Of a stretch of DNA of 64,000 nt, positions 26,511 to 39,800 are shown in pieces. The translations under genes and the position numbers were made by a program. The number at the start of each line of letters is the position of its first letter. Position 1 is the stretch's first letter. The notes under the pieces were generated by a model. That model saw nothing but the letters and a program-made list of their open reading frames with translations, ran no database searches and was not told the origin of the DNA. Source of the DNA: Burhinus oedicnemus. Lineage: Eukaryota > Chordata > Aves > Charadriiformes > Burhinidae. Location of the stretch: contig VFFE01007669.1 of the NCBI GenBank assembly GCA_008921705.1, positions 4,409,246 through 4,473,245 on the forward strand, written 5' to 3'.

Positions 26511-29500
26511 TCTCCTGAGTTATTCTAAATGTGTGCTAGCCTCAGTTATTGGCGTCCTGGTCCCCAGGTGGACTTATTCTTCCACTGCCCTGCAGCATTC
26601 CTTACCAAAAGGGTTACTCTTACCCTTTACCATGTGAAGGTAGAAGGGCTAGAGTTTGGAATGACAGTACTGAAAAGTGAAAGCTGCTATAAAAGAGAAA
26701 TCATAACTTTTTTTCTCCACAAAACCTATGTAGACTTTGCTTTCAGATTGTTGAATCTCACCCCAAGAAGCTATCCAGTAAATAGTTTGTCATTGCTGGG
26801 CATCAGGACCAAATAACAAGAGCCATGGATAACCACCATCATAAAGGACCGCTAAAATGCATATATAAACAAAGGATTCTCAAACAACCTGGATATTTTG
26901 TACCTGTCACATCAGCAAAAAGGGCCTGGCTGCAATCGTGGAGTTCAGTACAGCTGCTTAACTGTAACTGGTTGTGAAGCTGTCCAGGAAATTGTCCCAT
27001 ACTGGTGAATAATAATCTCATCTAGGTCATTGTCAGCTTGTGCTTGGGTTAGGGTGAGGGCAATATAACATGCGTAGCAGTAACTTTGGTACTTAAGACT
27101 CGCAGCTAGCATAGAACAATGTTGCATATTCTAAGAGATGGAGGATACTGCGCATTTATCTTCTCTTCCTTGTTCTGCCTGTTTGAAAAAAACATAAATT
27201 GGCATCAGTATCCTGCTCTATTTTCTCTACGCACTCCAAGAATGGGCTTTGGGGTATTTAAAGGATCTACTAAAGCTCAGAAATAAAACGTGGGTCATCT
27301 AGAACAATGGATCTTTCCACAGTAACAGCAAAACTTGATTGTGTGAGAATAGAGTTTTCTTTGGAAATGGTTCATCTCTGTCTGAGAAGCTACAGAAAAG
27401 GAACATTTCTTTAATGTGTGCTCCAACATAAGTACCCATATTTATGTGCATGTGTAAAACAAAATAAAAATTCCAAAACAAAGCAAGTTGACTTGCTCCT
27501 TCCTAGCTCCACACAGACAAAATCTTAGAACTGCATAGATAGCAGTTGTGTTGCTTTACACATGCCTGAGACGTGGTTGGGAAACGATACAGAAATACAT
27601 TAAAAAATTGAAACTAATGTGCAGAAATGTCTTGCTGCTATTTTGTTTGCCTCTAAATAATATAAATAAATGAGTATGTGCAATTGACCATGGATTATCC
27701 CTTACCTCTAAGGATCTGAAAGCTTGATTTGGAACAAGTTTTACAGGATATTTTATAACTTCTTTGGATTTTTTTTTTTTTACTTTTTAATAACTTGGCA
27801 TATGAATTTATGAGTGTACTGTGGTACTGTCATCAAAAGAAGATCAAAATAGTGACTAGAATAAGTGAAAAGGAGATAGAACTGGCATAAAATCTGTATG
27901 GAACAAAGAAGTTACATTTATTACCCAAAGTACAACTCCCATTGGGAACTTGGGTAGGTATCATACCAATCATGATAGAATATGTTCTCTAATGAAGGAC
28001 CATTATTATGGGAAGCAGGTAGTCTCCATTTAAAATAAAAAGCTAGGCACAATTATATTAGCTGCTAGCATGCAAGCAGCTAAAGGAGCTCTGTGTTAGT
28101 AGGCACTGACCCTTACTACCTGAAGTGGAATTGTCTGATAAGAAAATTGGCTAGGACTTTCTGCAGAAAAAAATACAAATTGTATACAAAGTTGTGTCTA
28201 TAAGTCTTATGACTGATTTTAGTGCTTTAATGTAAAGTTGTGCTGGCAATGAAGCAAATATTTTGGCTGTCCCTGAGGTCTGTGAGCTTTATTAAGTACA
28301 TGAATAACAAATACACTTGATATATCTGATAGCAAACTATGTTCCCTTTGCTTCCCTAGGATCCTTAAACCTTGACTGAATCCCATCATCTGAGACAAGC
28401 ATTGCTTTCACTGTTGTTTGTATGACAGTTGAATGTGAATGGTGAATCTCTCTTTGGAAGGCAGAAAATGAGATGCATTGTCTTTTAGTGGTCAGGTCTG
28501 ATAGATACAGTCTTTTATGTATCAGCACTGAGTCTTATATAAGATTTTGCAAAAGTGAGAAGTTTTCCCTAGAGAGACAGATGAGAAATAAAGGATTAGT
28601 ACTTCTCTCAATACAATAACTCCTAATGTGAAATTCTAGCCCTATTTATAACAATGAGAGCTTTGCCACTGACTTCAGTAGGATCACAATTTTACCCCTA
28701 AGGTGCAGTTGTGCTTTCCTAGGAAAGCTAATGTATAAAATACAGCCTCTGCCAGCACATTATCAATGCAATGGCATAGAAAGAGGATAACATTGAATGA
28801 AATCCATAGCCAATAATAGCTGCTGCGAGCATCCTGTCGAGCAGTGTATTAATGTTAGTTACCAGCTTTCTGGGTTTGTATAAGATTATTTTCTTCGTAC
28901 CTGAATGAGGTAGACTCAGGATGAGTTGGGGTTCTTTGTGGAACTGTGGTTAGAATTTGTTTTTTGTAATTTTTTTGAAACTCATCAAAGAATGTCAGAT
29001 GTGGTAAAGCTTCTTCAATTTTTATTAATAAAGCACACCATTTATAACTAAGGAAGTTTTTCAAGCCCTTCAAGGCACTGTTTAATTTTTCAGCTCTCTT
29101 TTTTGGTTCTATCTAGGTCTGTATTAGCTTCCTATTCTCAAGGTCTTGCCTTTTGTAAAGCAGATATTGTCATGCATGCGTCTCCAGGAGGTGTCTTGCA
29201 CCTCATGAAAGAAGAAAAAGACTCTTGATTGGGATCCCGGTCTTCTTCACTGGCCTGCAGCAGGTAGTGTGCTGTGGACATCAGCAACATTACAGAGAGT
29301 CTTTGGCCAGTGTGTTGCCTACAAGTCATGGACTGAAGACTGTTGCTCCGTATCTTCCAGGTAAGACTAACATACTCTTTTTGATAGGGCTGTTTAGATG
29401 TCAGCTAAGAAAATAACTCCCTGATGTGTTTGCATGAGAATGAATCCTGTAGATAAAATTATATTGCGTAATAGTTTCCTGCAGCTCCCCAGATACTTGT

Positions 29501-32500
29501 TAGAGTAGTCCAAAATTTAATTCAGCCTCTCCCTATGAAATTGGATCTCTACTTTGTACTTCTGATTGCTTCTCTCAGCTCCATTAATGACATGGAAGCA
29601 CTTGTTCTTTCTCTGAATAGTGTCTGGGTGCCTCCTGCCAGAGCAATGGAGATCACCTTCTGCTGAGCTTCTACATATATGCAGCAGTAGCAGCCATAAT
29701 GGGTGCTTCAGTGCACTGTATAATCTTCTTCCAAATTAAGGAGGCTCTGACACACCAGTCAGTTTTTCCCTGCCTGTATTTGATTGCACACTTAAAATCA
29801 GCTGACTCTCAGATCAAGTGGTGCCTTGTAGCTTTAAGCTCAGCAGTGGCTGTTGTCTGTGTTATGGAATTCTTCTGTCACTGTAAATGGTAAAACAAGA
29901 CTCATGCTAAAGCTGGCCCTGGAACTTTTTTGCAGTGATCCTCCCTGAGAAACTTGAGCTTTTTTGATTGCAAATAGGAAAACTCTTGAAGGAGTGTGTG
30001 CACATGACAGAGAGAACTTAAGAAGAGAAGAAAATAATTTTATTGAATAATTGCCAAAAATTAAGTGAGATATATATCAAACCAAAAGGAAGTAGAATAG
30101 TAGTGTCAGGTGACAGAGTCCTCTTAAGAGCCTGAAAGTACTGGAAGTTTTACTCAAGACTGGGCAAAGTTCTCCATTGTGGTATTAGATGTCACCATCC
30201 TGAGATATTCAGTTTGTCACAGTGAGACCACTTCCTTGCCTCATTTCATGCTAGTGTGTTTCAGGCTATGCACTGAGTATCTCCAGTATTTGGCTTTTTA
30301 TACTACGTGCAATAGATTCAATTTTCCTATTCTTACAGGCAGTATCTTTAGCAGTATGCCCTGAAATGCTTTATGGATTCAAGCTGTCCCTTAATCAGTG
30401 TTGCAGAGGATGCAGTTCTGATCTTTTTCTCTAATATATGAACTATGATACTAGATTCATTCTGGCATACATCTGTCAGACCAGACTGAAAGCATTCAGT
30501 TAGAGACACTTCATTACCAGAGTGGGGCCAACAAATTGGAGACAATCTAAAAAAGGAGGATTGAAATATAACGTAGATGGGAAATAGAGGATATCTCAAA
30601 ATAAGGTCATAATGAAGGACTTAAATTGCACATCTATCCAGACAGCAGCAGGACATCCTCAGAATATGCTACAGTATCTGCATACTGATATTGACTTTTA
30701 CAAATAGGTAACAAACATGGATTGTTTGTGAAAAGAACAGCTATGGGTCAAGATGTAACATAACAGAGGAAACAACTCTGCAAATATAAATATTTGTTAT
30801 TAGCGGACAGTAACTGCTTCCTACTAAAATTGGCAAGAGTGATGAATCCAACCCTCTTAATGTTTATTGGAGAATTAGGAAGCTAATGAGAGAGTGCACA
30901 AAAAAAAACGGTCTTTTGCCTTCTAGAAAAATCAGCAAAGCTCACATTGCCAGACCATAATGAGGAATACTCCAGTGCACTGAGAGCTACTGGGCTGCAG
31001 ATCCACCACTAAAACCCACCAGTGCTTGATACTAAACCAGGGAGTGAAAAATACAAAATGAAAAATCCTGCATTGGCTGAAGGACGTGCAGAAGAATACT
31101 TTTCCATCTGTAGTTTTTGTGATTGTTAATACTGGCATGGAACACTGCTGGACTGCCATAGGGCAAATGACAAGCAAGAGATGAATGTGTTCAGTTGGAT
31201 CTTCGAGCCTATTTGATTAGGTGCAGGTAAGAGTCAACGTCATCTCTGCATACTGTGGCATGTTTTAATGTCTGCTGTTACTTTCTGGGTTGGTTTGCAG
31301 TTTGAGTCCTTAACTTAGGACCTTTTTTTATTTATTTAGCCATTGATTACACCCCAGAAGGTGTGATTCACTTGAACTACAAAATCCCTGTTTGTTGTGG
31401 TACTAATAAGCATTGTGCCTACTGAAAGCTGCAGCAGAAGAGAAAGGGAGGAGGCCTAACAGGCTTGACGCCATCTTTTGTCTGTGTTGCAGCAAGGGGA
31501 GAGGGAAAGATGTCTAGGAATTGTCTTATCATCATATGCACATATACACATACATAAGCATTTTTATTTGTTTATCTAATCTCTTGGATGCTTTTTCAAT
31601 GCCTGTCTTAACCCTTTGTTCTTGAAGTAAGCAAGGAAAAACTATATGACAGGCATTTAATTTTTTTCTTTCTCAAGAGCAGCTAGTGTCCCTTGTGTTA
31701 AGAAGAAAATGGGACCATTTGGAAAGCTAGATTTCAATTAACACATCAAAGGGCAGTTTGTGGGGTTTTGCCTATAACTAAGGTTTAGCTGAGTTGCTGG
31801 ACTGTGGGAATTTTGTGTTTTCCTATACACTCGTATATTGCATTCTTACCTCTCCTACTTCTCTACTTTTCCTCTGCTTCTCCGAAGGGGCCGAATGAAA
31901 GCAGTATAATCTTGTTGAATATATTCTATAGTTCTTGCTGATGAATTAGATGAACAGCTGCTGGGAACAATCTGGGAATAGAATTTGGTGAAAAAAAGAG
32001 ATGAGATACAAACAAATTCCCTTATGATGCCATTCATTCTATATGCAGTATTATACCAGAGGGGTGGAAAGATGGGAAGGGCTAAAATTCAATTTCAATT
32101 TGAGCTGGTTTAAAAAGAAGCAATTCTATATCCATTGCACCCACAAAAACATGTATTTATAGGCACAAACTTTCACTTTGTGTAGGTAGAAACTGCACAG
32201 TTGGTTGTATACATTAGGGTTTTTGCATGCATAAGGATTTACTTTTACAGGCACAACCATTGTACTTTCTTCTCAATGTTTCCCAAACAATTACACTAAT
32301 TCTTACATTATATAGTTTATATCTCTTCTGTGTGCTTTAAAGAAGGTTGGGAAAGGGGGGAAAGGCCTACATTTTGGCATGCAGGACAATCAAAAATCCG
32401 GTCCTGAAAATGAAAAGGGTCTCATTGCTATGTGTCTGTGTTCCTGCAATGTCCTCCTGCTCACATTTCTGCATTGTAAAAATCCAGCATGCAATTGTGT

Positions 32501-34100
32501 GTTAAGACTGGAAATTAGATGTAATCTCAGTTGCCTTACAAATCTCATACACCAACTGAAGTAATGGGCGTTTCGCTATCTTGTCTTGCTAATTCCGTAA
32601 ATTCCTTCTCACCTAGTAGCATCTGGGAAGCACACACAGAATTAAACATGTCTGTCTACAGAAACAGGAGAGCCAAACATAAGAATTACATTGATCTTGG
32701 ATAAATTACCATTTAGTGTAGTTCTGATAATCCACACTATTTTGGACAGGTTGATCAGATTGTTTGATGGGGATCTTGGTAATATAGAACATGTTATGGC
32801 CTTGGCCACACATCCCATATTTTGAACCATCTGTCTGTGGTTTACCAACTTGTTTCCTTTTATCCCACTGCAGGCCAGTAGTAGGAATTGAATTATTTAC
32901 TTGATTGGTTGGTTGGAACGCATGAAAACTCTCTTATGCTATGTATGTTTTGTAAACTACAAGCTTGGTCTGAAAACATAACCATTTTAGAGTTCTAGGA
33001 AAGTAGTTTTAAATAAATATTTTTAAATGTTATTCTGGAACAGAATTTTTTTTTGTGCTTAGATAATTGGAAGAGGCCTTCTTGGTAGTTATGAAAAATG
33101 GAAAAAGAAATATGTATTTTTTAAAATTAACTCTTAGAAATCATCTAGAAGTTTAATAGTAGCCATGAAGACTTCAACATGAATGATGTTTTTGTTTCTT
33201 TAAAAGGGACTGCATTAGCTCTCAGGATGAAAGTGTCATCAGATCAACTGTAACTATAGCTTGACACTTCGTGCCTCTGTTCAGGTGCATAGCTTGATAT
33301 TATCGAAGTACCGGTAACGGTGATACCTAAGGCTACTGTGGATAAACACAGAAGGTTTCTGATGACAGCATCTTAAGCACAGGAGAAAAGCTCTCGTGTG
33401 GTTTATGATACCATCATAACCCTGAGGTGCTGACAGAGCTTCATTCACAGTTTTTCTGTGAGTTGTTTTTCTGTATTTCATGTATCGCTTTTGTTTCTTG
33501 TTGAAAATCATAGATAATTTTTCTCTTTAAATAAACCCAGATTAAAGTTAAGAATTAAAATCAAAATACCTTTTACTGCTCTGGTTATTTTAAGAGAATT
33601 CAAAATCTCAAATTGACATCGTAATGGTTATAAAATTGATATTTTGGACAATAGAACTGTATTTTAAGAAATAATATAATTAATCAAGAATAGGGGGTTT
33701 TTTTGTTAAATTCAACACAGCACTGATTTTTGCGATGTGGTTGATCACATCACTCAATATGACAGTCAACTCTATCATCATTATTAACAGAACATAGTGA
33801 GTATTGAATGAAGCTTTTGCAAAGATATATACGTGCAAGCCGGCTAAAAAATGTTAATAGCATTTGCCGTTATAAAAATCTGGGTTCTATCTGTTTGGTT
33901 GTTTGGGTTTTTTTGACACATTTATGTTTTAAAATTGCTAAAGTTAGTGTTCTTTTTTTTTCATTTTCTGAATTATTTCTTATTTTACATGGAGATTTGT
34001 TTTATTTCGCTAAGGCCTTGGCTGTGTACAATTTTACTGCCTGACCTATAGCAGCCAAGTTAAAGGAAACAGGTTCTCTAGTACTGAAATCATTACAGGA
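26511..34100. other. Intergenic region without recognised genes
   Basis: AT-rich sequence with scattered short open frames of no recognisable family. The only supported content is a small ancient repeat at 28,629-28,698. Confidence 0.55.
28629..28698. repeat. Ancient amniote interspersed repeat fragment
   Basis: TGAAATTCTAGCCCTATTT, then AGCTTTGCCACTGACTTCAG, then a GGATCACAATTTTACCCC end. This resembles a sequence type frequent in reptile and bird genomes (tgaaatcctggcccca ... ccattgacttcaatgggg ... aggatttcaccc), whose two ends are roughly complementary. I do not assign a family name. Confidence 0.4.
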
Positions 34101-34109
34101 AAAAAAAAA

Positions 34110-36830
34110 AAAGGAGAGGGTCAGAAAAAGACCTTAAAAGGTCATCCAGTCCATCCCTGTTCTGAGGCAGGAAATGGGTAACTAGGTCATCCCTGACAGA
34201 TGTTTGTGTAGGCTGCCGTTAAAAACCACAAATGAAGGGGATTCCACAACCTCCATAAACCTATTCCATCTAATCTAGACTTAATGTTGAAAGGATTTTT
34301 TTGTTGTTGTTTCTTTTTTTTTTTTTATCTAGTCTACTCTGCTGCAAATTAAGCAATTACTTGTTATAATTCAGGTGGGTACGAAGAACCGTTGATCATG
34401 GCTTTCTGTGTTCTGCCTTTTAAAACATGCGTTTTCCCCCCAGTCATCTTTTTCTGAGGAAGCCAAGCCCCACTCATTCAAGCTTTCCTTGCAAGTCCTG
34501 TTTTCAAAATAACTTATCATTCTTGTTGATTTAATTTCAACTCCATCCAAATTGTTGAAATTGTTCTTGGAGTGCATTGCCCAAAATTGCACAGAACGCT
34601 GCAGCTGAGGCCTCAGCGGCACTGAAGATTGCAAAATAATTAGGTCCTGCATCTCACACACTGCACACTTCCTAATACATCCTGGAATGAGAAATGCCTT
34701 TCTGCAACATCATCATGTCGTTGACTCATATTTAGTTTGAAATCCACTCAAACCTTCCTATGCTGTTCTGCAATCCTGTTGCCTTGTTAAAGCATCATCA
34801 TATTATACTGATATACTGTTTTACTTTTGTCATGGGTAGTACTTAGTTTCTCTCTATAATATGAGCTTGTTGCAGATACACTGTTTCTCACATTATCTAG
34901 ATATTTTGAATTCTGATCTGTTTCCCTATGTGTTTGCAACCCCCTTCCAGATTTTTTGCAAATTTTACAAGTTTACTCCCTGTTCTATTATCCAAGCTGT
35001 TCAATGAAAAATTGAACAGAATAGGACTGATGAGAAATCCCTGAAGGATGTTACTTCAGTGCCATCCTGCTTTGTCAGGAAACTGTTGATAAATACTGTT
35101 TGGGAGAAATATTTAACTACTTGTGTGTCAACTGTTACTTGATTTCATCTACACCATTTTTTGTATTGCAGGCAAAATTAGAGAGGACCCAACTAAAAGC
35201 TTTGTTAAAGCGCGGGTATCATATTTACTGCTTCCTTCTTATTCAGTAGGCCTGTTGCCCTTTCTAAGAAGGAAATTAGAGGTGTTTGACACAATAATGA
35301 TCCTAAGATTACATTTTAATGTCTTATTGCTTAATTGTTTTCTGTTTTACTGTTATCTTCATTCATGCCTATACGCTAACTGCCTAATAACCTATGATAG
35401 TATCCCTCAGAGATAGATGAAGTATTTATGAAAGTTAGGTCAACTGAACTCTAATTCCAAAGACAGGCAGTATTTTCATCCTTTCTAGTCTTCTAGGACC
35501 TCCCTTGTACTCCATGAATTCTCAAAAAAAACCAACCCCAAACCACAAGAAAACCCCAGAATCATCACGCAGAGATTATTCTATCTTTTTAAGTGCTCCA
35601 GAGTAATTTTTAGCACATTTTCCTGTGGAAACACAGTTTATATGATCGTACTGTATGACCAGTCAGACCACACCATGCCTTTTGAACTTGTTGCTCACTT
35701 TCCAACCAAACTGGACTGGGTAGTGGTGGTCTCAAAGATACCACATTTCTACAGCTTTTGTAAAAATGAGCATGTAAATAGAGAGTCCTCCATGGCAAGA
35801 AGGAATTAATTTAAAATGAAACCATGATATCAGGAATTGGCAAAGAAAGAATGGTACAAAAATTCCAGCCATAAATTTCAGTCAGAGCTTTTGCTCTGGG
35901 CTGATCCAAACAGGAGATGCAAGGCTACAGGGAGGCAGGCTTTATCCACTGCTTTCTGAACTACATTTTTAAGTCAGCAGGATTGGAAACTTAACCCATT
36001 CCCTCTCTTTTGTGGTCTGTCCTTCTTGACCTTTGTTAAAATTAATTGCCTTGCATATCTGATGCTAATGTTTTTGTAGACACATTAGGCAAAAAAGACC
36101 ATAGAATATTTTAGTCTTCTCTGTGTCACATTATTTGGTATCTATTTTGTTGGATACTGGATTTGAACCTTCCTTTGTCTCCCTTACTTCGTGTGTGTGT
36201 GTGTCTCTGTGTGTGTAACCTTTTAATGGCTTTTAGGTCCTTTCCTAGTTTAACTCTTTGTCTCTTAGCCTTTCTGATTTGTTCCCCATGTGAGTGTGCT
36301 ATTTTGAACGTGCTTTTAGTCATCTGTTCTTGTTTCCACATTTTTGTGTGATTCCTTCTTGTTTTTGAGTTAATCAAATAGCTCCTGATGAAGCCTTGCT
36401 GCTCTCTTTCAGTGTTTTCTTTGCATCAGGGTAGTCTGTTGTTGTGCCTTTAATATACTTCTTTCAGTAAATTTCAGTCTCCTATTCCCTTCTGAATTTC
36501 TTCCAAAAGATTTATCCACCCATTCATTCCCTAAGCCAAATAAAATCTGCTTTTGGAAGCCCATTCTCTTTCTGACACTCCATGCTTTCTTTGGCATCAT
36601 TAATTTTATTGGTTTGTGATCAGTTTTATATGTATACCTTCCACATTTGTCTTAATCAGGAAGTATTAACTGATAAGCTAAAGAATACGCAAAACAGCCT
36701 TTCCTCTCTTATCTCCTCAACTGTTTGAAGTCACAAGTAGTTGTTCTTAATATCCTTCAGGAATGTGCTGGGTAGCTTGTCTCCTGTATGGCTATTTTCC
36801 AGGACCTTGTGGGTGTGTGGGTGGATGTGG
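34110..36830 (-). mobile_element. Old, highly diverged CR1/L3-type LINE, minus strand
   Basis: A long stretch that follows the order of CR1/L3 sequence in antisense but at low identity. 34,130-34,280 resembles the 3' end (GGTCATCCAGTCCATCCCT, then a 'front-of-gene' style GATTCCACAACCTCC). 34,560-34,690 matches AGTGCATTGCCCAAAATTGC..GAGGCCTCAGCGGC. 34,990-35,060 matches the TTGAACAGAATAGGACTGAT block. 35,180-35,215 matches CAACTAAAAGCTTTGTTAAA. 35,490-35,530 resembles the 'ggacctcccctgtcctccatgagttctca' block. 36,370-36,780 resembles the upstream L3 block (TGTTGTGCCTTTAATAT, AAATCTGCTTTTGGAAGCCC, ATTGGTTTGTGATCA, AGGAATGTGCTGG). It is interrupted by simple repeats and carries no usable frame. 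Confidence 0.6.
36191..36217. repeat. (GT)n microsatellite
   Basis: (GT)7 followed by CTCT and a further GT run, inside the old LINE. Confidence 0.8.
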
Positions 36831-39800
36831 AGGGGTGGTGGGTGAGAAGGAAAGGTTGTCCAAAATCTGCTGACTATGGGGCTGTTATCTTTTCCTTGGA
36901 GGAATATGACATGTCTGGACAGAACCAGGGATAGGACACTGGACTAGGTGGGTGTCAGATCAGATGGAGCAAAGCAGCTCCGCTATTCCAAGCACAGGGG
37001 ACATTGCAGAGTGAAGCAGCAGACCAGCTCACCTGGAGCTGGAAGGGAACAGAGGCAGGGAATCTGTAAATTATAATACTGTCATTGTAATATCTAATAT
37101 TTCATCATCTATCAGGCTTCCTGTTGATGTTATTTGGCCAAAATTTGAAGACCTTATTCAACAATTACAAAAAACCCAACAACCCTAAACTGGTATGACT
37201 TTTGCTTGAAAAAAGCATCAAGAGATGCCCCATTGCTATTAGAAACCACATACAGACATGGCTCTCTGCAAACACTGTCTGTCTCTAATGGCTTAAAATC
37301 AAAGGCAACAAAATAAGCTCCAGGCAAGACAGATACTTCAGGAAAGAAGATATAAGGTGTAAAGAGTGAGACAGAAGTATGAAAGATGTGTGGAAAAGCA
37401 TGAGCTTAAAAAAAGATGGAGAGGAAGCCTGGCAGATAAGAGGGGCCTGTTTACCTGAGAGCAGCGTTATACAAGGAATAGTCTGAGACCAGGAAAAAAT
37501 TGCAGGGAATAGCAGACAAGTAGATTGCAAAGGACACAGAAAGAAAAGCAATAGAATAAAATGAAAACAGACATGGGGAAAAAGAAAGTGAATGCAGCAT
37601 CCATCAGGATGGCTTTTTTCATTTCTTCACCAGGGAACATTTAAAACCAAATTATTTTTTATGAAAATGACATACACAAGAAGGGATTGTAAAACTGTCA
37701 TTGATTCTAACTGGAATGTAGCTAATAATCTTAGTAGCTAGAGCAGGGAGACTGGAGTCGAGAGGAACATTTCTATGGTAAAAAAAACCCAGTATTTTTG
37801 TGTTTGGTTCGAAGGCAAGCTATTTGCAGGCTTCTTAGAGATTTGGAGTACAAATAATCATAGCAGAGGTGGATCACTGGATCTGACTGATGGTGATGAT
37901 ATCAAAGGTATGATAAATGCAGTTTATGACAATTACATGGTTGATAAAAATAGATCTGTGCTTACATGGTGTTTGTGTCTATTTGTCAAATGTAGGCTTA
38001 ATGTGATACCGGTTTTTTTCATTTTGGCTGCTCTGCATCTTGATATGCTGGTATATTTAGGGAAGATATTTTTGCTAGTATATTATTTATGTATGTTTTT
38101 GTTACCTTGCAACTCAGAGTTGCTAGCAAGTGCTATATTAAAAAAATTATAAAGCATGTAGTGCAGTATATGGCTCAGGGAGACAGCTCTAATTCAGTGA
38201 GCCTCAAAATTGATTTAATCAAGATCTAAGTAACTTTTTCCTATAAAAATATTATTGCTCTAAATCAGTTTTAGAAAACTTTAACTAAACTTGAAAATTA
38301 ATGTTAGTACAATTGCCACACTCCTGTTTGCGCATACACGAGCTGAGAATCAGGTGCAGAAGCTGTTACAATCTGAGATGGTCTTCTATCACAGCAATGC
38401 ACTTGCTGTCACAGTCACTTGGCATTTTACCTTGTACTCGTGCCAAGACTGCATTTTGAATTTTCTGAGCTACAGGACACAGGCTGGAAGATTCTAGTTG
38501 TCATTCCAGCCCAGACTGGCCAGGAGCACATTGGTCTGATACAGGGAGGGTCCATACATGTGGTCAGCTGTGTCAGGAGAAGGAAGGACAGAGTGTTTGA
38601 GCTACAAACTTCCAGTGTTCACCAAGACAGAAAACAGTATTTTCTTGTCCCAAGTTATGTTTTCCCAGCATACTACATTCCATCTAACCTGGAAATGTCA
38701 TAAATACATCATTTTGATGATGAAATAATTTAGGTGTTTTCTACTCAAGCTGCTGTACCAGTATGTCTATTTAGTTACAAGAATATTTTTCTAGTATGAT
38801 AGTTAAATCAGATTGGCTGCTGGTGTTGGAATAGTTATAGGGTATGTGTATGTCTTTCTATATATGGGGTAGGTGAGTGCATGTGTACATGTGTGTATAC
38901 ATATATCTATGTATAAAATTTATATATATTGGCAAATATTCTGGCAAATATAGAGTGTGGCATGCTGTAATAGCTTATGCTTTAAGAAAATACTGCTACA
39001 GGTCTATTATACAAAGTGCTAGGATGACAGGGAACTAACAAAGAATTGAAGCCTTCTTAACAAACAAAACCTCAATTTCACTGGCACTGCAAATAATTGA
39101 TGGGCTAAATCAAAGGACTTGAATATTGCTTACAGAAGAGAATTGCTTGTTTGAGAAAAGGGTAGAAACAAGGCTGGGTTGCTCTACTGTCTGTTGAAGA
39201 AGGTAACTTGCTCCAAGTCCAAGAAGATGGAAGAAGGCTACATATTAAATATTTCTGATTAAATATATGAAAAGGTAGAAAGAAGAGATGTGATACCCTT
39301 GTTAGGCATATTTTAGAACTCTTAATCAAATGGAGCAGGTGAAGGAAATAGATACCAAAAGCATCCGAAGTAAAGACTCTAATGATCTCTGGTTCATGAC
39401 ATTTTCCTGATCTCTAGCTGATAGAGACTTATTTAAGTTTGAAAGCATATATTTTAATACTTTTCCAGGGATGTTGTCATTTATCATAATTCTGGAAACT
39501 TTTGACTTTCATTCCTAGAAGTAAAAGCCTGCTAAATCAAGTTCCTCTTCTACCTCTACTTCTTCTGATTGTCCCATGAATTTGAGGCCTTCCTTCTAAT
39601 TATTGACATAAGCAAAAAATGGTCTTGTTTAGAACCTATACGTAAACATATGTTACTCATATAATCAGTTACCTGACCTGATCAGTCACTACTCCCAGGT
39701 ATTGCAGTATCTGCTGCTTGCATGAAACCTAAGCCAGAGAATATCAAATTGATTTTGGTGGGAAAAAGAGAGATAAGACATACCCAGTTATTAAGAACAT

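Noticed and set aside
37775..38152. 125-codon plus-strand open frame
   Set aside because: Its hydrophobic Leu/Phe/Cys-rich end reflects T-rich DNA. No domain or conserved motif seen.
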